From contig WBMZ01012066.1 of the NCBI GenBank assembly GCA_013400975.1, positions 38,579 through 102,578 of the forward strand: 64,000 nucleotides of DNA, read 5' to 3'. The notes beneath the pieces were generated by a model. It saw nothing but the letters and a program-made list of their open reading frames with translations, did not search any database and was not told the DNA's origin. The stretch comes from Atrichornis clamosus. Its lineage: Eukaryota; Chordata; Aves; Passeriformes; Menuridae. This document shows positions 37,900 through 50,728 of this stretch, piece after piece. The position numbers and the translations under genes were made by a program. Numbering within the stretch: position 1 is the first letter of the stretch; every line of letters begins with the position of its first letter.

Positions 37900-39960
37900 A
37901 CTAAGCAAAGGTTTCACGGATATAATTAGATGCTTTACAAAGCTGAAGTAAATATTTTGATTGTCCTAATTTTTCTTGGCTAACTTCTCCTTGAATATTT
38001 GTACGCTTTTTGCTGTTGTGCTTTGGACAATGGATTTGTTTTAGACACTGAAATAAATAGATTATGAGTTCCAATGAATCGCTGTGGAAGAAGTTTTTCA
38101 TTTTTCTCTTTGTCTTCAGCACTACTCTGTCAACTTTGCATTTTTGTTTAATATAGTCTGTTTAGAAAATAAAGGTAAAATTGTTATGCCTGTAATAGGC
38201 ACACTAACCTTAGTATGACTTTCGAGACCTTTACTTAATTTTTCTACTTTTATGTTTTTGTCTCATACAAAGTTGCTAGAAATCATGTTTCTTGTAACAT
38301 GTACTATAATATATCCAAGACATTTTGAAATACATACTTTTTTCTGTGAAACTACATGAAAAAAAGAAGGCATTATTTACTCCAGGATTTTCTTTTATGG
38401 CTTCTGTTCATCTTCCACTTGCATCTCTTTATGGCTTTACAATCATATACAGAAGTTGTGATGGTGCTGAAGTTGGAGCCTTGTCCTGAATGCTCTCTAA
38501 GATTTTGTAAAGTTCTACAGGTGTTGCTATTGCACCATGTACCTAAATGAAATTCGGTGAGATTTCCAACTTTCAATGACAATGAGAAACTTTATTCTTT
38601 TTTTGATTAAAGAATAAATAATTCTGTATTGACATCAGTAGTCTCCATCTGTTCATACAAAATGGGTCAAACTGCTCAGACCAATGATCTGTTTCCCATC
38701 TCCAACAGTGCACAACAGCAGACACATAGAGAACAATATAAGAACAGGGATACAGACTGATACTGCCCAGCTCTCAGCACCAGTACGTACTAAGCCATGG
38801 ATGGTAGCTTTGGGCTTAATAGTCCTTGATGCATTTTTCTTCCAAGAATAGGAACTAATCTAAATATTTTGCACTGGTAATATCTCATGGCAAAATTTCT
38901 GCAACTTAACTATTTGTGCATTTACATCTCTGAGATTCCTGACCACAATTCATCCTTTCATGTAATTCTTTGACACTGTGTGTGTTCAAACACCTGTTGT
39001 ATAAATTTTCGGCATTTTTTGATTTGTATTTCATGTACCTTTTTATCTGATAAAACACCATTTTCAGAAAAGAGTGTGGCTGAACTTTTTCCAGATTCAC
39101 CATAGCTGTGGAATCCAAGGTTGTAGGGTTTATTTTTTAATTTTACAAGGATTGATGCATGTTTTGACTTTCGTGTTTTTTTTACTGGATTTGTAAGATG
39201 TGCTCCTTGACTGTTTCCTTCCTCCACTAGAAGACTATGAGCTTCATAGTGTGTTCCTTTTTTCTCCAGATTTTTGAAGACATTTTCATGTACAGATTTG
39301 TTTGCACAGGCATAACAGTCTTAAATCTGCAGCAATCTCATAGATATTACAAGACTAGTTCCAAAAGATCCTTTCTGATTTTTCACCAAGGCATCATGTC
39401 TTTCTGTAATTCTAGAATCAAGTCTCAGTATTGGTTTGCTAATAGAATTTACTTTTTGATTGTTTTTATTTTCTTTACGTTTGACATTTCATTCACACAC
39501 TGGGTGTAAGAGATGCTGTCCGCATCCTGCCATTCTCATGGATGTGGTCAATATTTCTGCTGAGCAAAGAGGTAGACATTTCCTGTAGTTTTTGCGCTGG
39601 GATGTCACTCATTCAGTCACAATGTCAGCTGCAAATGTTAGTATTATTTCTCCCAGAAAGTGTATCTAGGAAGATATTAGTTACCAAAACTGTTGAACCA
39701 AGGTATTTGAGCTTGCTTCATCATTTTCCTTCTCCTTATTCTGTTTTGTAACCAAACAGTATCATTGTTGCTAAAACTCTCTCCTTGTAGGTGTTCTCCA
39801 ACTGTATTACTCCCACTGCTTCACTGTTTGCCTATGTGATGTACTCAAACATAATGTCTGGTGTAATTATCTTCCTCAGGCATGGGCGTTTCTTTTCCTT
39901 TGCATGGTGAAATCCACTACTATTGCAAATGTGCATCCGTGGATTTCTGTTACTCTTTTC
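37900..39960 (-). pseudogene. Possible decayed coding sequence, unidentified
   Basis: Reading the minus strand from about 39960 down to 37900 gives successive protein-like segments that jump between frames and are broken by stops. Examples are KRPCLRKIITPDIMFEYIT (about 39.9 kb), NEMSNVKKIK then LILELQKDMM (about 39.4-39.5 kb), VKKTRKSKHASILVKLKNKP (about 39.15 kb), NLRDVNAQIVKLQKF (about 38.9 kb) and KLLPQRFIGTHNLFISVSK (about 38.05 kb). The lysine/glutamate/leucine-rich texture suggests a coiled-coil or chromatin-type protein copied without introns. I could not name the parent. No intact frame above 90 codons exists, and there is no clear poly(A) tail. Alternatives are chance open stretches in AT-rich DNA or an unrecognised transposon. 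Confidence 0.25.
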
Positions 39961-40790
39961 CACAGAAGTATTGAAAAAAAAGGGGCATTCCTGCCCTCAC
40001 TATGAACTCTTTTTTGGTGAAAGTATGTATTTTATCACATTCTGATGTTTGCAGACTGATACTTCTAAATAATGTCATATTAATTTAGATATCTGGATAA
40101 GTCAAATACTTTGAGTATAGGATTGCATTATTTTTCTAATTCTTGCAATTTTCTTTCAATTACGTTTAATTTGGATCTCGTATAGTACAAATCTTAGTTT
40201 CATATTTTAAAACATGAAGTTTATTTCAATCTAGTGAGTCAACCGACTTATAGTTATTTTGGTGGGACATTTTTCTAAACTCATTTTTTTTAAAGTTTTT
40301 AAGGTAGGAAAATATTTCATCTTTTATTTTTCAAGGCAAACAATCTCAAATAGGTTAAACAGCCTGTCTGGATTTTCTCCTTCTTTTTTACTGAACTTAC
40401 AACCAGCATCTCATGCACTGTAGATACTGCTGCCATTTTGCATGGTACATAATAGCAAATGAATAACTATTTAGATTTGCAGATTGCTTATTAAGAAGAT
40501 ATGATAAAGATATAATCTCATTTAATTCTTTCTGTCCTTAGTCCTATCTTGCAATTAGTTTCAGTAAGCTACGCTTTATTTCTCACACCATGATTTTTTT
40601 AATATATAATGCTCACATAAATGTGGAATAAATAGAGAAGGGCATGCTAAAAAATCCTTTTAGTACAAAAAATTTGAAGTACACTTTCCATCTCACCAGC
40701 TCAGCTGAATTCAGCATGATAGGGAGAGGACTAAGTAAGATTGCTCCATGAAGAAGAGTTCTAGTGTCAGCCTTTGGCATCTCTTATCAG

Positions 40791-40899
40791 AGATATCACT
40801 GGTTATGGAAACACTGCATTAACACCATCCTGGACTTGTAACTTGTTCAAGCAGTTTCACTCAGGAGACCAGATGTCTCCATATGTAGCAGAGTACATG
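40791..40899 (+). other. Exon candidate (109 bp, plus strand)
   Basis: The acceptor CCTTTGGCATCTCTTATCAG precedes an open stretch ending TACATG, followed by the strong donor GTGAGT. In the open frame the peptide ends KQFHSGDQMSPYVAEYM. An alternative acceptor 20 bases upstream (GTGTCAG at 40770) would give a 129-bp exon that is open throughout and is a multiple of three. The gene is not recognised. A stop-free 43-codon stretch next to a chance donor is not rare at this scale. Confidence 0.18.
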
Positions 40900-40983
40900 G
40901 TGAGTAGAAAACACTTTCTTTAAACTAATCCGGAAGAATAGGTGGATCTAGACCACTGTATCCCTCTCAGGGGGTATTTTTGA

Positions 40984-41066
40984 ATACATGTATACGAATA
41001 TAAATATACATGTATGTGTATACATATACACATATATATCACATGCTGATGTATATACATACACAA
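40984..41066. repeat. TATA/TACA-rich microsatellite-like tract
   Basis: Degenerate (TATACA)n/(TATG)n alternation, similar in texture to the tracts at 19.8 kb and 23.0 kb. Confidence 0.7.
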
Positions 41067-41069
41067 AGA

Positions 41070-43360
41070 CAGCATGGGTGCACTTCTACAAAATTTCATC
41101 AGCCAAGGCTAGTGGATATTATTTTGCAGATGGTTGGAAGAACCAGGATTTCTCTTTGTGCAAGGACTTCCGTCACTTCCCAAAGGAGCTATACTGTATA
41201 ATCATTTTGATGTACACGTGCAGTCATTTAGATTCACATATTTTATACAACTTTGACTCACACTTCCTGTCTCCTATTCTCCATTTTGACAATTAATGTG
41301 TTTTGTTACTGAAGAAGCTCAAACATGCAGCATCATTTTTATCCCATGACACTCAGCTCACCATCAATTTCAGAGATGTCATCCTCTGACAAGACCTAAA
41401 GCAAGGATAGGCTTTATTTAGGCATCTTGGGGTCAGTTTCTGCTTTTTATTTTTTAATTTTCCATTTTTATTTAGAGCTTTATTCAAAAATATGTACAAG
41501 ACTGCAATGTCACTGCTACTATTTCTACTTCAGGGATGGATTTCTTCAGTCAGTGCTGCAAAACTGTTCCAAATAACTTTTCTCTGCTGGCTAGAAAAGA
41601 GTTTTTAGAAACTCATTACTTGCCATTATCCTATACTCATAAGGTTTCCTACCTAACTCTTAGATTCACTCTGTTGAAACTTCACTCTCAGACACTGAAA
41701 CTTCTGAGCCTTAGATAAATGCTCCATGTCTTCCTTTTTGAAGATATGGCCAAATGAAAACCTGACTGACATTATGGATTTGGTATGCACACCAAATAAT
41801 CTGGAGTGTGAGCTAGAATCCTCACTAATCTACGTTCCTTGGTCATCCACCAGAATGCATGATCTGTGACTGTAGCTATAGGGACCTGCACATCAAGTTG
41901 TTTGGCTTCAGGACTGTTACACATACAAGATATGAAATGCACTTTTTGATCTCTGCTACAGGCGCTGCAGGAAACCAGCTTTATCCAGGCCTACAACAGG
42001 TCAAAATGATCAAAAGGGTGGAAGAAGTGTTAACTAATAAAAGAGTCTGACCCACAACTCAAGGCAGGTAGCATTACACATCAAGACTGAGTAGAAGACA
42101 GGTACTGAAAGACCTCAGTTCCCTGACGTAGGTAGGTTTGATCTTCCACGGGTGTAACAATTTTAATCTCTGTAGGATGCCCATTCATCATCATTTCATT
42201 CATCACCACTGAAGATCAATGGACACATCAGTTTTAGGCCAAACACAGCATATGCAGTAGCATAGTGAACAAAATAGCATAAGAAGGAGGCAGAAGGGAA
42301 AAAGAAAGGGATATTCATACTTGTTAGTATTGAATGCTTAACTTAGAAGCCAATTTTTCTAATCACTCAGTGCAGAAAGACAGATTACCCTGAAGCAAAA
42401 ACTCTTACAGAGGTGTCCAGAGAAAAGCCTTATGGTGCTACAGAGAATGTGGCAAATAGCTCTAAACTCCCATTGCTGCTATCTTTCCCTAACTCCATCG
42501 TGGGGGCAACAAGAAGGAATAGTGACTAGTACATGCTCAGTTTCAGATATTCACGTCACAGCTGCAAAAAATAAATAAAAAGGATCAAGCACACATACAG
42601 TATTAAGAAAAAGGAGACTCCAAGGCCCCTTCCGTAATCTCTCACTATAAATCCTGTTGCATATATTTTATTTGGCAGCAAGCTATTTCAATATATAACA
42701 CTGACATTTTTCAAACAAGTCAGCTCTGATTTTGAAACTTAGAAGGTTTCAAGGATAGTGGTATGCTCACCTTAATTCTTTAGTTCTGATTCACTTCTAT
42801 GATAATGTGTGTGAGTGTTTTATTTATTTTCCTTATTTTTGATGCTTCTGTAAGTGAAACAGATACTCACCTTCATATTAAGAGCCACAGAATCTGTTAA
42901 ACACTTACTGATATAAAATCAATGATTAACAAAACCTTTGCACACTTGTGATGCCTTTAATAATTATTTCACAAGTCTGGACCCAGGTGTCATGATAATT
43001 ACAACCAATAATGGCTCTAATACCTTTCGAATTGATTACCATGGATCTGTTCATACTTGCCAAGACAGAAATAAGGCAAAGACTGCTGCAGTTATTTTGA
43101 TTTGTACCTGAAAGGTTTTCAGCCTTTAGAAAGCCTCTGTAAATTAAAAGGAAATCTAATTGTATACATTTTTGCCCAGGCTTTTTAAAACAGACATGAA
43201 TAGTGCATGGCATAGACAATATTTTTTAAAAATAGGAAGGAATAACTAATACAATTTTACATAATGAATGGTAAAAGCAAGAGTAAACTGTGAACAGTAG
43301 CACCACTTAGAGTAAAAGCAAGATAAAATTCAGGCATAGAAATTAATTATCAAAAGTAAA
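41070..43360. other. Unique sequence, no gene seen
   Basis: No repeat family recognised. On the minus strand a strong donor (AAG then GTGAGTAT) at about 42868-42876 follows only 23 bases of possible exon, too short to support. Confidence 0.35.
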
Positions 43361-43366
43361 AGTTAC

Positions 43367-43443
43367 CTTTTCTCCCTTTGAGCCAAGTTGCACAGCATTT
43401 TTCCTTGGAAATAAGCATACTTGGTATTGTGCAGTGAAGGAGG
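43367..43443 (-). other. Exon candidate (77 bp, minus strand)
   Basis: On the minus strand the acceptor GATACCACTTTCAG precedes 77 bases open in all three frames, followed by the donor GTAACT. One frame contains QYQVCLFPRKNAVQLGSKGE, another KYAYFQGKMLCNLAQREK. Three-frame openness over 77 bases is mildly unusual in AT-rich DNA, but the peptide is not recognised. Only the 20.76 kb candidate shares its strand and looks comparable. Confidence 0.15.
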
Positions 43444-43449
43444 CTGAAA

Positions 43450-46400
43450 GTGGTATCACATTTCAGTAGTTTCTTATTTGCTAGTATAGAATGAACTAGC
43501 AGAGGACCATTTGCCATGTAAGTGATTTCCGTCATTTGTTCCTCTTCGATGTTTTTGGAGGTTAGCAGTATTCAAATAATATTTCAAGTTTTAATATTGC
43601 ACAAAACACTTATGTTTGTGATACCCTCAGCTCAGCTGATGTGGTAATACATGGATAACTTAGCAAGTGATGAAAAAGCATGTGCACTATGCACCTTAGA
43701 AGACGTGGGCTACAACGTCCATCTGAAAATTTATATTTCAAAAATTCCAACATTCACATTCCAGGTATCAATAATAAAAATGCCTAACTTGTTAAACAGG
43801 ACTTCATAACTTTAAACATTTACCTAACCCCTAATGAGACAGCAGCAATACATTTACAAAACATTAATTCATCAATGTAATGGGGAAACCAAGTCATTAA
43901 TGCCTACCTTTTTATCATCTAAATTTAAAAAACATTTTGGGGTATCTAACTTCAGGTTTATAACAGTCTGGGATCCCTACACAGTCATAGAAGAGAAAAA
44001 GAGAGAGAGAGATTCGAACACCCAAGGAATGCCATGAAGGAATGTGACACTTAGCTTCTCACCAACCTCTGAGGAGGAACTGTGAGGTGCTACCTAGTAC
44101 TAGATAGACATTGTTCTCATTTTGACTCAAATCTTCAAATGTACAGCATCAGCATACAGGAAAACTGTGGCCACTGTCACTTCTGATTTGCTACTTAAAC
44201 CCACAGTTCAGCAGGCCTAAGGATAGTCCTTGGCAAAAAGTAGTAGAAGAAGCAGGCTTTAGAGCTGCTAGGAAAATGAAAACATCAGGACTCATTCCCA
44301 GTTGCTATTAGAGTAATTAATAGATTACTGAAATAAACACAGTTCAAGTATTATAATTATAACTGTAATACTCTCAGGGTTTTTTCATGGTAAAAGGGCA
44401 CAGGCCTCATGATTCATTCAGCTTCTTCAGATACCAGTGAACCACAGAGAAGATGCCACGAAGACAAACAGTTAGCAGATAGATACTTCATCCTTTGTCA
44501 TTGCTGTTAGGCAACGATCATGTGCAAAGTCTGTCCTCAAAAGAGATATGTTACTGGGCACCAGTACAGTTGTGATGTGATTTTACCTAAAAATAAGTAC
44601 AAATGTCACTTGAGATACCCTATTTTAGCCTGCCTGGCCATAACTGCTGTTCTAGAAGAGTATCATTAGGGTGTGGGTCTCACACAGATCCTGTGCACCA
44701 TCTGCCTACTCCAGGAGAACGTCTTAGAGTATCTCTAAACAGAAATGAATGCCTATATTTATGTGAAAGGCTACACATAACTTTACTGCAAGACAACACA
44801 ATCACTGAACAAACAAATAGCTATCTTATGAGTACAGAAGTGGCAGAATCTGATCCAGACATTTTTTCTATTTGCACCCCTTGGGATGAATATGTGCCAA
44901 GCACATTTAAAATGCTGTCTATGGACTCTCTTCCTCTCCCTTGAATTAGTGACTGTTTATCTGAAAGGAGAAACAGGATAGATATGATCTAATTTACATT
45001 TAAAATATACTAGGATTTGTGGTTAAGGGTGTAAAACAATACACATTAAAGGAAATGTCAAGCCATTCATAAAGTAAAATCTCTTTATAGGTTGCAATAT
45101 AAGCAGAGATTGTATCAAGTTGTTATTTTTTCTACATTATGTTTATTGCAAATTTTATAAATTCTCATTTCATATTAATATTCAGTATTTGTACTGTATG
45201 TGGACACTATGTAAACATGAATGTTCACATTGTCATGTTGTTATGACAATTTGGTTCATTTTTTATAACTTCCATAAATTATCTATGAAACTGCAAACTA
45301 GCTTTATCACTGGCATCATCATTTTCAGAAGCATATTAAATATTTTGTGAAAACTGTATCAACATAAAGGAACAAAGGGAATATCTCATCATATTTGATT
45401 ATTTTATGATATATTTATATAAATACTTAGTATGGTATGTTTGATGAGTGCAATCAGGCACCTGGGACAAGATCAGAAGAAAAAGCTTTACAAGAATGTC
45501 TGTTCGATAATGAATTTAAATCACTGAGAATTTGCAAGTGAAAACAATAAGATTATTATATTTGTGTAATTTCTGGATTTGGTGTAAGTGCGCTGGGACT
45601 GGCATCAGCATGCTTTGAACTGCTGCAGTGACCTGGTAGACCTTTTGCTCCTGCAGATTCATTATTGTGGTCTGATGTCTCTGGATAGATTTACCCCATG
45701 AGTCAAGGGTTGAGAAAATTCATTCATGTTCATGCTTGTAAGCCCCTGGGACCAAGTACATGTGAAGAAGAGCCTATGACGTTGCATTAGATTTTAACAG
45801 CAGGAGCATCGTCACCTTTCTGGCATTTTCTCTTCAAAGACAGACAAATATAAAGCACTTTTTTCGATTTACATAAAAAGCTAAAAAAATGCTACAGAAA
45901 AATAGGCACCACACCAGAGTTTGTCTATAATTGAATGGCAAGCTCTCCATACAGCAGAAGTTTCAAAGTAACCAAGCATGCCTGTTGCTTGCCAGCAAGT
46001 CGGAAAGCGTGAAGCCGTATGAATAATCTGTCCAACCAGTTGAATAAGATTTTATTGTTATAAGACACCATTTGGCATGGGTACTTACTCAAAATCATGC
46101 TTCATTCTAGAATTTATGTTTTGTTAATTAAATTAATTAATTTGTTTTATTATGGAATGCTATAGATAGGTTCTATTGGCTTAGAAAATGAAAACACTTC
46201 CAGGCTAATTGGCCAGAACCAGTTCATACTGCCTAATTATTAGCTGATGAGACAATAACCCTCTTTTCAATATCTCTCACCATTTTGAGAAGTTCTGATG
46301 CAGTTACACACATATATATTCCTTGGCACGTAATAGACAAGCAAGTAAAGTCTAACATAATTTTCAACTTTTTTGTCAAAAGTAGTAAAACAGAATTCCT

Positions 46401-47390
46401 GCCCCAAGCATTATGCAGAAACAGAGACGCCAATAAATCTCTTTTGTTTCTGCAGGATAAATGAATGAAACTGTGAGGGGTTTTGGCAAGTTAGCATGTT
46501 TTTCTACATATCAGTGATTTTCATTTTAGAGGATGCTCAGATGTCACTGCAAATTATTAGGCAACAAATTAATCTGAAATCAGCAGGAAATTACCCAGAA
46601 CGTCACTGAAGTAAAGGTGAGGCTATGACTTAATTTATGTTATTGACATATATTATTTCCAACTGGGCCTCAAAAAAAGCCTTTTAGGATAAACAAATCA
46701 ACATTTACTTTGCTAGAAAACTTCTGACTAGCTCTGCTGCCAACCTAGACTTTCCACTGGCCTACTGCTAGCCCAAAAGATTTGACAATATGCAAGGTTC
46801 AGACATGACTTCAAACCTCTGAAAGATTATGTAGATTTACATCTGTGCTCTTTCTTATTCCACTCTGTTGATAGCTCCAGATTTTCCAGCACCAAAACAG
46901 AGTGTTTTCAAGATGAAGGTGCAGGTCTGGGACATGTGGAAACACCATGCCAATGCACTCATTTGACACGACTGAAATGCCCTTCAAAGTGTAGCCAGTG
47001 ATTAGGCACAGCTGTTGCCCAGGCAGTTAGGAAAATTTTTATCATGGTGACAAGGAAAGCACCACCAAGCAGGCCTTGTGGAACCAAATTCACAGAAGCA
47101 ATATGGGACATCAATCTTTTTAAAAATTGTTTCTTAATGGATGTCACCCCACGTTCAGACACGGATTTTGGAAACAGTACTGTAGTCAGAACTGAGTTAT
47201 GCAAATGGTTTGAGTTATGACAAACAAAGTACAATCTTATAGCTCTTAAATGATAGTATGGTAAAAAACATCAAACTGAAGAAATACTAGGGTGTTAAAG
47301 GAGAATACAACATTACCTATAACCATCTATGGAAACTGATAATTGCCTTTCACAATTGACCAGGAAGTTTCTTGCAGAAATCCTTACTGG
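43450..47390. other. Unique AT-rich sequence, no gene seen
   Basis: No recognised transposon. A short GA run lies at about 43993-44012. The 113-codon plus frame at 44603-44944 is acidic near its end but has no family signature. A run of TTAATTA homeodomain cores lies at 46124-46143. Confidence 0.4.
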
Positions 47391-47395
47391 TCTGC

Positions 47396-47921
47396 TGTAT
47401 TTGGTTTTCATGGCCAGGTTTTGGTAGTGAAGGTCCTACAGGGGTGGCTTCTGTGAGAAGCTGCCAGAATTCCTCCTTGTCCAGAGGAGCCAATGATAGC
47501 CGGCTCCAGGACAGATGTGCTGTTGGCCAAGGCTGGGCCCATCGGAAATGGTGGCAATGCCTCTGTGATCACATAGTTAAGATGGAAAAAAAGAGGTTTT
47601 GGAGCAGAAACAAGGTGTGAGGAACTGACTGTAACCTTCACTTCCCATCTCCCTGCAATGCTGAGCGGGTGGAGGTAGAGCTTGGGAAGGAGGGAGAGGT
47701 GGGTGGAAGGTGTTTTTAAAATTTTACTTCTCTTTATCCTGCCCTGATTTTGTTAGTAATAAATTCAATTAAGTCTGTTTTGCCCATGACAGTATTCTCT
47801 GAGTGATCTCTGTCCATCCTTATCTCAACCCGTTCTATTTTCTCTCCCATGTCTTCTTGAGGAGAGGAGTGATAAAGTAGCTTTGGTGGGTGCCTGGCAT
47901 CCAGCCACAGTCAACTCACTA
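47396..47921 (+). mobile_element. Diverged solo LTR, avian ERVL-type family
   Basis: The 5' part reads TTGGTTTTCATGGCCAGG..., then TACAGGGGTGGCTTCTGTGA and AGCCGGCTCCA. The 3' part has AGTCTGTTTTGCCCATGAC, then GTGCCTGGCATCCAGCC. These blocks match, in order, the LTR of a very common bird ERVL-type endogenous retrovirus as I remember it. An AATAAA polyadenylation signal sits at 47758-47763, in the expected place ahead of the conserved GTCTGTTTTGCCC block. The copy lacks most of the middle of the family's LTR (deletion around 47595-47605). No retroviral gag or pol follows, so this is an old solo LTR. Exact subfamily and ends are uncertain. Confidence 0.8.
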
Positions 47922-48022
47922 TGCTATGTATGCTAAATAAATTGAAATTATCTATGACATCAAAGATTTACTTAATGTAAATAATTGTGTATATATAGGT
48001 GATATGCATGGGGGTAGGGATG

Positions 48023-48392
48023 CCATATGGAGGGACCTTGATGGGCTTGAGAAGTGAGACAACATAAACCTCAAGAAATTCAACAAGGCTAAGTGCAAAG
48101 TCGTGTACCTGATTTGGAGCAATCACCAGTATCAATACAGACTGAAAGATGAATGGATTTTGAGCAGCCCTGCAGAGAAAGGCTTGGGGGTATTGAGAGA
48201 TGAAAAACTGGATATGAGCCAACAATGTGGACTCAGAAAGTGAACGGTATCCTGCATCTAAAGAAGTGTGACTGGCAGGGCAAGGGAGGTGATTCTCCAC
48301 CTCTACTCTGCCCTCGTGAGACCCCACCTGAAGTACTGTGTCCGTCTCTGGGGTCCTCAGCACAGGGAAGACAGGGACCTGTTGGAACCAAT
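48023..48392 (+). mobile_element. Truncated CR1 LINE (part of ORF2, reverse-transcriptase C-terminal region)
   Basis: In one plus-strand frame the sequence encodes [13 protein letters not shown] and then [18 protein letters not shown], continuing [16 protein letters not shown]. These are signature blocks of avian CR1 ORF2 just downstream of the reverse-transcriptase catalytic domain. The nucleotide text GTGAGACCCCACCTGAAGTA and CTGGGGTCCTCAGCACAGGG is also classic CR1. A stop and frameshifts break the frame after about 48240, and the copy ends without the usual CR1 3' octamer tail. It is a dead 5'- and 3'-truncated copy lying about 100 bp downstream of the LTR at 47.4-47.9 kb. Confidence 0.93.
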
Positions 48393-48399
48393 TTCTTTG

Positions 48400-50720
48400 A
48401 AAACCCCAAAGATTTGATGTTTCTACATTAAATTTCCTTCCAATTGCTTGGGGTTTAAAGTGTTTGGTCTAAAATGAAACGTACACATCATGTAGAAGCC
48501 AAATCCATAAATTATGCAAAGCAGGGAAAACTTAATGTTTTTGACCAGCTCTAATTAACATGTTTCTACTGTTGGTTACCTTTTTTTTCCCCTGGGAGGA
48601 ATGCAATTCATTATTTTGTTAAAATTAGTCTCCTAGCTCAATGCTCATCTATATTTGCCCGTTCTTCATTGTGTTACTACCTCTACTACCCACCCCAAAT
48701 AAGTAATGGGTTCTATTAATAGTGGTAGAATCAGTTTTTGTTTGTACTGGGCAGGGAATATAGGGAATGTGTTGGTTTTTATTAATGAACAATGCCAGAA
48801 TTCCTTTGCAAACTCCAGAGAATTTGTGAGCATTATTAGAAACTCATTCACAGCCACATATGAATCACTATGGTTTCCCTGAATAGGAATGCTTTGCTCT
48901 GAGTAGGGTATTACACACAATAACTATGCCACTAGCAAACATCACCCTGTTATGTTTTGCTCTCTATCCACATCTGCTTGCCAGACTGTTCAGTAGCTGT
49001 TTCTCTCTGCCTCTGCTCAGCTATTCTGACTCCTAAGAATCTTAGAGAACTCAGCCAACCAAAAATTTACATTCATTCTTGCTAGTTCCCAGAATGCTAA
49101 CACTTTTAATCAGTTTTCCGATATCGGGTGAAATCAAATAAAGACCCCCTATGTGATGTCCTTACCTCAAAAACTTCTGAGAAAAGGAGATGCTTATCCT
49201 AATTCCAAAATCCTAGAAAGTTCTGGGAAGAAGTATCCTCGTGAGCTCAAGCAGAATATCCTTCTATATCCAAGAGGAAACATAAACAACAGAAAAAATA
49301 ATAAGAAAAACTATGCAGACTATCCCATAATCATCCATCTATCTCTGGGATTAAGTTAGAAACAGCCCTTAGCTTTCATTACAAACAGAAAGTAGAGAAA
49401 AATAAGGAAAAGGGATTCTTCTGAATGTGATTCAGCTCTTAGTCAGGCTGTGTGATTGTTTACAGTCTTTTAGCCTCTCCACAGCTTTTGGGACAGAAAA
49501 AAAAGCTTAAAGCAACAGTGCTCCTAATTTAGATATTGCTGTGATAAACCTGCAACTAGGCAGGACAAATCTCATCCTGAGTGCTGCTGAATGTACAACG
49601 TAAGTTGAATAAACAGTGAAAGACTTATTTTCCATTAAGAGCTTGACATTTACAAAGTGACTGCATGACATATCATGTCATGTGTTATGAACTTTTAAAA
49701 TAAAGACCCAAGCTGAGCACACATTCAGGAATTATATTAAAAGAGGTTTGGTTTTACTCACATTAATACATTAATTACTCACCAAGAGCCTGAAGGTTTT
49801 GTCTACTTTTCTTTTTATTTAATGCATCATTATGATGAATATGTTTTTGTTCAAAATAATACATAGTATATTGTTATTATATTGAATTAGGATTACGTGT
49901 TTCCACAGCAACTTCTTTCACCCTCTAAGGAAGATTTCAACTTTGCTACTCCTCAAGGGAGCACAAAGATCTCTCCCATTCCAGGGCTGTGGAAAACCAG
50001 GAAATGACTAGTCTCAAGTGAGATGCAAAATTACTCCTCCCATCTACAGTTCACTTATGTTCTCATGCAAGGGTAATAATAATTGGAATTATAAAATTCC
50101 TTAGAATTCTGCTACTGACTCCATTTCTTCACCTTGCTCTGACTTTGTCTGGATTTTTAAAAATATATAGTGCAGGACCTATTGTCTTTTTCAAAATATG
50201 TTTGGAGTTTTATTAATGATTTTGCTAACAGTATTCCTTTTAAATTTTAGGCAAATTGTTGCTTTTAGAGCAAAGCCTTATGGCAATGTCAAACCTGTAG
50301 TTACAGTCCTGACTAAAAGCAAATAGAGATTGAATGGGAAATACTCTGTGACCTGGGTTGAAAATTGGAAGGCAGTATGACTTAGAGGAGAATCACTGTG
50401 CCAGGATTCACCTCAACCAGCTCCCCCTGTCCTGAGGAATTAAAAATTTGTTACTGGGTCATGTCAATCATCATTCACAGAACTAACACTGATAGTCAAG
50501 AAGATTTGTAAGAGCAAAAGTAGATGATTTTGACATTTAGGTCCCTTCCCTTCCCTTCTACTCTCTTTTCCAGGTGTGGACTTTTCACCTCTGGCACAGT
50601 ACCTTGCAAAAGCGCACACACAGCTTACACAACAGAAACTCACGTATAAAATACTAATTCAGTCCTGCAGATTTCTGTGCCTCCAATGGAAGCAGCATCA
50701 CTATAGCACAGTGCAAAGCC
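48400..50720. other. Unique sequence between CR1 and second LTR
   Basis: No gag, pol or env similarity in any frame, so the two flanking LTRs do not bracket a provirus. A minus-strand 11-base micro-exon can be drawn at about 49164-49174 with excellent splice words on both sides, but I do not support it. No other feature. Confidence 0.45.
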
Positions 50721-50728
50721 ACAGAGGG

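Noticed and set aside
44603..44944. 113-codon acidic plus-strand frame as a small gene
   Set aside because: No conserved motif, and upstream and downstream show no splice or promoter evidence.
49164..49174. 11-base minus-strand micro-exon with strong acceptor and donor
   Set aside because: Too short to test, and such matches are expected by chance in 64 kb.
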